From Planktothrix sp. PCC 11201 (GTDB lineage: Bacteria > Cyanobacteriota > Cyanobacteriia > Cyanobacteriales > Microcoleaceae): a stretch of DNA of 38,136 nt. The notes under the pieces are model-generated. The model was not told where the DNA came from. It made no database searches and was given only the letters and a program-made list of their open reading frames with translations. Below are positions 34,087-38,136 of the stretch, one piece after another (position 1 is the first letter of the stretch; every line of letters begins with the position of its first letter). A program made the translations under genes and the position numbers. The stretch is taken from positions 222,705 through 260,840 of the forward strand of contig NZ_LT797701.1 in the NCBI RefSeq assembly GCF_900009135.1, given 5' to 3'.

Positions 34087-34485
34087 ATGAATGCTGAACA
34101 ATTAACCGACTTATGCCATCAGGGATTTCAAGTTACCCTGGGTGCGACATCTTCCCTCATCGAGATCCTACAAAATCCTGATAAGCGCCATGAGAATTTC
34201 GGGAAAATTCAGTCCCAGTTTAGCGAGTTAGTCCAAGAATGGGCTGAAAAAGGAAAAACTACTGAACAGGAAGCTCGAAATTTTGTGGATACAATTCTCT
34301 CCCAGGGTTCGCAGAATCTTAATACAGAAACAATAACCGTAATCACAGAAACTGAAGTTGTTACCTCCACGATTCCCCCTGTGTCAGACCCAGGGCCCGT
34401 CAAAGAAATTCAAGAACTTACAACCCAAATTTCCGAGTTACGAGATGAATTAAGACGTCTGCGAGAATCCAATACTTTTGACTAA
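34087..34485 (+). CDS. Coiled-coil protein, phasin-like (132 aa)
   Basis: The 132-residue product is helical (residues 1-75), has a Thr/Val/Pro-rich spacer (about 76-105, TETITVITETEVVTSTIPP) and ends in a coiled coil (VKEIQELTTQISELRDELRRLRES) with heptads. The pattern resembles phasin-like, granule-associated proteins, but no signature motif settles this. Acidic and cytosolic. Function unknown. Confidence 0.6.
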   Translation: MNAEQLTDLCHQGFQVTLGATSSLIEILQNPDKRHENFGKIQSQFSELVQEWAEKGKTTEQEARNFVDTILSQGSQNLNTETITVITETEVVTSTIPPVSDPGPVKEIQELTTQISELRDELRRLRESNTFD

Positions 34486-35018
34486 TTGGGACGAGAAAAA
34501 ACCAGGAAAAGCCGTCGCAGAACGACGGGGTTTTAAACCTAGATTTCCGATAAACTACGCTTCCACAACCCAACTGATGGAAATCAGAATCGACATGAAT
34601 CGGGTTCAAAATTGTGGGGCGGGTTTATCGTTATAGCTATATTTATTGATATCTAATTGCAGAACCCATCCCGAAATTGTTCAACTTCATGTTGCAACCG
34701 ATATCCCATCGCACGCACTTAAATTTTAACTTTATTCTTGACCCCGGCATCTCAGAGTCACTTTCCTTTATTTAGGCCAGAAGGATAAACCCTCTGAAAT
34801 CAGACCAATCGGTAGAAGCAGTCCTAAGTTCTTTTATTTCAAGCATTTAAGATATTTTGAACTTAAAACAGCCGGGAAAGGGCTTTAAAGGATCGCGATT
34901 CTAGTCCCTCAATCTACCTGAATCGGCAGGCAAATCAGTTCTCAACCGCAGGAGTCAGCACTGAGCAAACTTAATAATGTCTGAAAGATTTTTTTTGTTT
35001 TCAAATTTCATTGGGATT
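34486..35018. other. Intergenic, 533 bp, with IS-end remnant and degenerate repeat
   Basis: It holds the hairpin at 34512-34551, an imperfect inverted repeat at about 34602-34685 (arms with GGGCGGGTTT and AACCCATCCC) and a T8 tract at 34990-34997 that may end a transcript reading rightwards. No ORF on either strand of useful size. A small RNA before the T tract is possible but unsupported. Confidence 0.5.
34512..34551 (+). terminator. Hairpin doubling as possible solo IS-end remnant
   Basis: CCGTCG/CGACGG (34512-34517, 34523-34528) is followed by GGTTTT, a plausible terminator for the coiled-coil gene 27 bp upstream. The tail GGTTTTAAACC-AGATTTCCGAT matches the tail of the tnpB left end at 705-743, so it may be a stranded IS end put to use. 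No transposase lies near. Confidence 0.55.
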
Positions 35019-35243
35019 TTAGTCGTTATCCCAGGTTTCATGACCAATCAGGTCGCCAATTCGGTCTCGGAGTAAGAAGTCGCATTCTTCTAACTCACAC
35101 TCTACACAAGCCCATTCCCGCGCGGGAATATATTGGCAGAGTGTATAGATGGGTTGCTGACGGCTCACAACCCCCTTATTGACGAGTTGGCGGGCTTCGT
35201 CTTTGATCACATCTAATGAAAATTGGACAGTTGTGTAAGTCAT
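35019..35243 (-). CDS. DUF4327 family protein
   Basis: The 74-residue product is near identical in pattern to DUF4327: VIKDEARQLVNKGVVSRQQPIYTLCQYIPAREW, CVECELEECDFLLRDRIGDLIGHE split by short gaps. It has four Cys (two as C-x2-C), which could bind metal. Small, soluble, confined to cyanobacteria as far as I know. Function unknown. It is monocistronic. Confidence 0.88.
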   Translation of the reverse strand: MTYTTVQFSLDVIKDEARQLVNKGVVSRQQPIYTLCQYIPAREWACVECELEECDFLLRDRIGDLIGHETWDND

Positions 35244-35457
35244 AATTCGCCCTCTTTGGCGTTGCCGGAGAAGTTTTTGGCATCACATTCAGTGTAATCT
35301 AAAAATTGATTTTAGGAAATATTTTTTTTTCAGTATAGGCCAATACAAATACCTGGGGTTTTCCCATAACAATATGCAAAGTCACTGGACGGAAGCCCAT
35401 GACATAGGTTAAGCATCAAGTCTTCATTCAAGATACTGGGTTATTCTTAAATTCCGA

Positions 35458-37062
35458 TTAAATTCCCCAAAGGACTTTTAAGGCAATCTCCTGGGCTGCG
35501 GGAGTCTGACCATAGGAGAAAACATAAGGAGTTTTGGGGGAAATTTGGGGCAAAAACTGTTCCAGGGTGTAGGGACTCCCATAAATCACCAAAGCTTGTA
35601 AATGATTCTGTTTTAAGAGAATACTTAACCAATTCTGAGCAATTTGTGTTAATCCTGAACTATCACGGAAGGCATTAGCTCGAATAAAAATTTGCAGCAA
35701 GGTGGGTTCAGAATTAATGCTAAATAAGGATTCATTGCCTAGATCTCCAACGGTTTGATCATGACAATCAATTAGTTGTAAGCGATAACCCAACTGAGTT
35801 GGACGGGCGATCGCTGGGGTATGATTTCCTAAAATAGAACAATTAAGTAAATCATCCACAATCACTAAATTTCGTAAGGGTTGAGGTGGGTTCGGAACCC
35901 CTAAAGGCAAAATTCCCCCCTGTTTGAGAGAATCCTGCAAAATGGTTTGAACCAGAGCTTGAGAAGATGGTTGAGATAGAGAATAAAATAATATCTGGGG
36001 ATCTTGACTAGGGGGAGAATAGGGTTGATCAGGGCGCCAGTCGGGGAATACCTTCGCCTTCGCCTGCCTAATTCGCTGTACGGAGGCTTCAATCCGTTCC
36101 CGGGAAATCCTGCCCTCCTTCACCGCGGCACAGACCGCATCAATGGTGACTTGGGGATCAAGGGGCATTAATAAAACATCAGCCCCGGCTTCTACAGCTA
36201 AAATTGCGGCTTCTTCGGGAGTATAAAGTTTTGCGATCGCCCCCATCACCAAAGCATCCGTCACCACTAACCCCTGAAAGCCCAACCGTTGCCTTAACTG
36301 TTCCTGAACAATCACCGGGGATAAAGTAGCGGGATTTTTACTATCCCAAGCCGGGATCAACAAATGAGCCATCATCACCGAATCCACACCCGCAGCAATA
36401 CTGGCCACAAACGGAGGTAATTCGACTTCAGCTAAACGGGGATCACTATGGGGAATTACAGGTAATTCCAAATGGGAATCAATCGCTGTATCCCCATGAC
36501 CGGGGAAATGTTTCGCCGTAGTTAACACCGGATATCCTTGACATCCCCGAATAAAAGCCGTCGCTAAGTTACTGACTCGTTCCGGGGTTTCCCCAAAAGA
36601 ACGGACATTAATCACCGGATTTTTAGGATTATTATTCACATCAACCACCGGAGCCAAAACCCAATTTAAGCCCACCATTAGGGCTTCTTGGGCTGTAATT
36701 GCCCCCATTTTTTCGGCATAAAATTCCGCTTGTGACCGGGATTGATCCGCTAATGCACCAATCGCCATTAAGGGCGGAAACCAAGTCGCCCCGGCAAAGC
36801 GCTGACCGACCCCTTCCTCCACATCGGCCGCCACCAATAGGGGAAATTTAGCCCAGGACTGCAACAACTGAGTTCTAATCGCCAACTCCGCCGCACTACC
36901 ATCGACCAAAATCACCCCACCCACACCCAAGTCATGTAACCAATGCTCTAATCTCTGTGCTGGAGGTTCCCAAAGGGAGTAACGAATTTGATGATCAAAC
37001 AAAAAACCAGAGGCACGAACCACAACCATCTGGGCAACTTGTTCAGCGAGAGAAAGAGTCAT
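35458..37062 (-). CDS. Glycoside hydrolase family 3, NagZ-like beta-N-acetylhexosaminidase
   Basis: The 534-residue product has the GH3 TIM barrel: AADVEEGVGQRF, the NagZ-type motif KHFPGHGDTAIDSH with the catalytic His, and the nucleophile Asp in VVTDALVMGAI. A second, C-terminal alpha/beta domain (about 370-534) makes it longer than one-domain NagZ (about 340). NagZ-type enzymes cut GlcNAc from muropeptides in wall recycling. No signal peptide is seen, so it should be cytosolic. It lies downstream of rbfA, split from it by 165 bp of repeats. Confidence 0.88.
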   Translation of the reverse strand: MTLSLAEQVAQMVVVRASGFLFDHQIRYSLWEPPAQRLEHWLHDLGVGGVILVDGSAAELAIRTQLLQSWAKFPLLVAADVEEGVGQRFAGATWFPPLMAIGALADQSRSQAEFYAEKMGAITAQEALMVGLNWVLAPVVDVNNNPKNPVINVRSFGETPERVSNLATAFIRGCQGYPVLTTAKHFPGHGDTAIDSHLELPVIPHSDPRLAEVELPPFVASIAAGVDSVMMAHLLIPAWDSKNPATLSPVIVQEQLRQRLGFQGLVVTDALVMGAIAKLYTPEEAAILAVEAGADVLLMPLDPQVTIDAVCAAVKEGRISRERIEASVQRIRQAKAKVFPDWRPDQPYSPPSQDPQILFYSLSQPSSQALVQTILQDSLKQGGILPLGVPNPPQPLRNLVIVDDLLNCSILGNHTPAIARPTQLGYRLQLIDCHDQTVGDLGNESLFSINSEPTLLQIFIRANAFRDSSGLTQIAQNWLSILLKQNHLQALVIYGSPYTLEQFLPQISPKTPYVFSYGQTPAAQEIALKVLWGI

Positions 37063-37069
37063 ATTCAGT

Positions 37070-37212
37070 GATCAGTAATCAGTTATCAGTTATCAGTTAT
37101 AACAATGGGTAATGGGTAATGGGTAATGGGTAATGGGTAATAGGTAATAGCAAGAGTTTACCCCCCCTGCCTCCCCTGCCTCCCCTGCCTCCCCTGCCTC
37201 CCCTGCTCCCCC
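37070..37212. repeat. Three heptamer-type repeat arrays in a row
   Basis: TATCAGT units (about 37070-37102), then GGGTAAT heptamers (37107-37147), then CCCCTGCCT/CCCCTGCT units (about 37163-37212). They fill the whole space between rbfA and the GH3 gene. The G/C array runs into the rbfA 3' end. Confidence 0.85.
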
Positions 37213-37227
37213 TGCTCCCCTGCTCCC

Positions 37228-37617
37228 CTACTCCTCCTCCCCCTCCCCCTCCTCATCCGGTTTCCGGTTCTGGGAGAGTTCGTTTAATAGAGTTAACATT
37301 TTGTCGCCCCGTTCCAGAGAACGATCTTCTAAAAAAACCACTTCTGGAGTCCGACGCAGACGGACACGTTGACCTAGAGAAGAACGAACATAACCCGTTG
37401 CTGATTTTAAGCCTTCCATCGTCTCTCGTCTGGCTTCTTCGGTGCCATAAATACTGACAAAAATTTTGGCGTGTTGGAGGTCGCCGGAAACATCGACATC
37501 GGTAATACTCACCATTCCGATTCCAACCCGGTCATCTTTGATCCCATCCAGTAATATCTGGCTGACCTCCCGTTTAATTTGTGCAGCCACCCGGGAAACT
37601 CGGCGATCTGTAGCCAT
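37228..37617 (-). CDS. rbfA: Ribosome-binding factor A
   Basis: The 129-residue product helps mature the 30S subunit by acting on the 16S rRNA 5' end. KH-like fold motifs: [66 protein letters not shown]. The length is normal. The last residues, DEEGEGEEE, are encoded by C/T-rich repeat-like sequence that continues from the downstream array, so the acidic end may have been made by repeat spread. First gene of an rbfA-GH3 unit. Confidence 0.93.
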   Translation of the reverse strand: MATDRRVSRVAAQIKREVSQILLDGIKDDRVGIGMVSITDVDVSGDLQHAKIFVSIYGTEEARRETMEGLKSATGYVRSSLGQRVRLRRTPEVVFLEDRSLERGDKMLTLLNELSQNRKPDEEGEGEEE

Positions 37618-37760
37618 AATTACTACCCCCTCAAACGGTCTTTTTCTTGCATACTCTCAAGTTTAACGTGGTTATTTCTCTTTTTCACGACAAAATCCCG
37701 ATGAATGAAGGGACAAAGCCCCGTGATATCTTACAAGAAAATTAATTTTTAGGTTGATCA

Positions 37761-37982
37761 ATGGAAAAAGAGTTTGAAATCCGACAAAAAGTCAGGGTGA
37801 TAGCGATTCCTCCCTTTGTGAAAACAGCAGAACCCATGCCGATTTTACGTCCATCCAACGTGATTAAACTCGGTGAAGTTGGCATTGTAATTGACAGACG
37901 ACCCGGTGGCTATTGGGGGGTTTTATTTGAGAAAGGAGCCTTTTTAATTGATAGCCAGTATATTGATGGGGTGAAATCCTGA
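37761..37982 (+). CDS. sipA: SipA (DUF3148), partner of the NblS sensor kinase
   Basis: The 73-residue product is of normal length. RVIAIPPFVKTAEPMPILRP, LGEVGIVIDRRPGGYWGVLFEKGAFLID and SQYI match the SH3-like SipA/DUF3148 family. SipA binds the ATP-binding part of the histidine kinase NblS (Hik33) and raises its autokinase activity in Synechococcus (family knowledge), linking light and stress signals to high-light genes. It is divergent from rbfA and followed by hairpins. Confidence 0.9.
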   Translation: MEKEFEIRQKVRVIAIPPFVKTAEPMPILRPSNVIKLGEVGIVIDRRPGGYWGVLFEKGAFLIDSQYIDGVKS

Positions 37983-38011
37983 AACTTTCTGAACTTTAGC
38001 CAACAAACAAA

Positions 38012-38063
38012 GTGATGCCACCCGTTGATATAGATGGCATCACCAGAATCAAAGGATGATTCT
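38012..38063. terminator. Two hairpins between convergent genes
   Basis: GTGATGCCA/TGGCATCAC (38012-38020, 38035-38043) is a perfect 9-bp stem with a 14-nt loop, and AGAATC/GATTCT (38045-38050, 38058-38063) a second. They lie between the sipA stop and the stop of the minus-strand gene at the right edge and may serve both. No U tract follows, so termination is inferred from place and stem strength. Confidence 0.45.
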
Positions 38064-38076
38064 CCGACTCACGCGC

Positions 38077-38136
38077 TTACCACAAACCACGGACTGGGGG
38101 TGGTGCTGGTGGCAGGGGTGGGGGTGGGGGTGGGAG
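38077..38136 (-). CDS. C-terminal tail of a Pro-rich protein (runs off right edge)
   Basis: On the minus strand a frame open to the window edge ends in TAA at 38079-38077. It reads as mostly Pro with Leu and Ala, then VRGLW. Only 19 residues are visible, so no family can be given. The low-complexity G/C composition makes the frame call weak. Confidence 0.4.
   Translation of the reverse strand, partial: LPPPPPPLPPAPPPVRGLW

Noticed and set aside
34861-35018. Small RNA ending at the T8 tract 34990-34997
   Set aside because: No stable hairpin directly precedes the T tract, so termination and an sRNA could not be supported.

Overview
The window reads as chromosomal DNA of a filamentous, non-marine cyanobacterium, probably an Oscillatoriales/Planktothrix-like organism. 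The octamer GCGATCGC (HIP1) recurs throughout. Several genes are essentially cyanobacterial: sipA, a DUF4327 gene, an ictB-family gene, a dnaK2-type chaperone gene and a PRC-barrel protein with an acidic tail. Heptamer short tandem repeats, palindromic intergenic repeats and IS200/IS605-type tnpB elements are typical of these genomes. The genus is inferred from style, not from a marker gene. No tRNA, rRNA or CRISPR array was seen.

Layout. 1-2.8 kb is an accessory patch: the 5' part of a tnpB runs off the left edge, its left-end hairpin has cut into a DUF104-type antitoxin gene, and then come a retropepsin-like protease, a hicB and a broken hicA. Next is a translationally coupled pair, a pilin-like protein and a secreted protein with a duplicated YSWRCRV motif. 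2.9-4.4 kb is a short STAND/NB-ARC ATPase. 4.4-8.1 kb holds a hairpin-rich MITE-like element, the ammonium transporter amt, a decayed second tnpB jammed between amt and its neighbour, and a PRC-barrel gene. 8.4-10.9 kb carries a DUF4112 protein and dnaK.

11.4-13.9 kb holds the most interesting locus. A Ser/Thr kinase is fused to a formylglycine-generating-enzyme (FGE/SUMF1) domain, and its last 48 codons look like the variable region of a diversity-generating retroelement (DGR). No reverse transcriptase or template repeat lies in the window, so if real it is a remote target served in trans. It is followed at once by three tandem copies of a 151-bp palindromic repeat.

13.9-21.2 kb carries thiO (thiamine synthesis, minus strand) and a tight seven-gene plus-strand operon: small protein, GMC oxidoreductase, SDR, YdcF-like, SDR, SMR-type 4-TM protein and UbiA prenyltransferase. 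The UbiA and SMR features suggest synthesis and flipping of a polyprenyl-phosphate-linked sugar, a hypothesis modelled on the mycobacterial decaprenyl-phosphoryl-arabinose and ArnEF systems. 21.4-28.1 kb is a transport block: SERCA-type Ca2+ ATPase, CNT nucleoside transporter and SLC13/RCK permease. 28.2-30.4 kb is a compact NAD/ADP-ribose cluster: ADP-ribosylglycohydrolase, NadD and an NrtR-like Nudix regulator. The rest is core cyanobacterial content: ictB, a tiny lipoprotein, a CDF metal exporter, two conserved unknowns, DUF4327, GH3/NagZ, rbfA, sipA and the tail of one more gene at the right edge.
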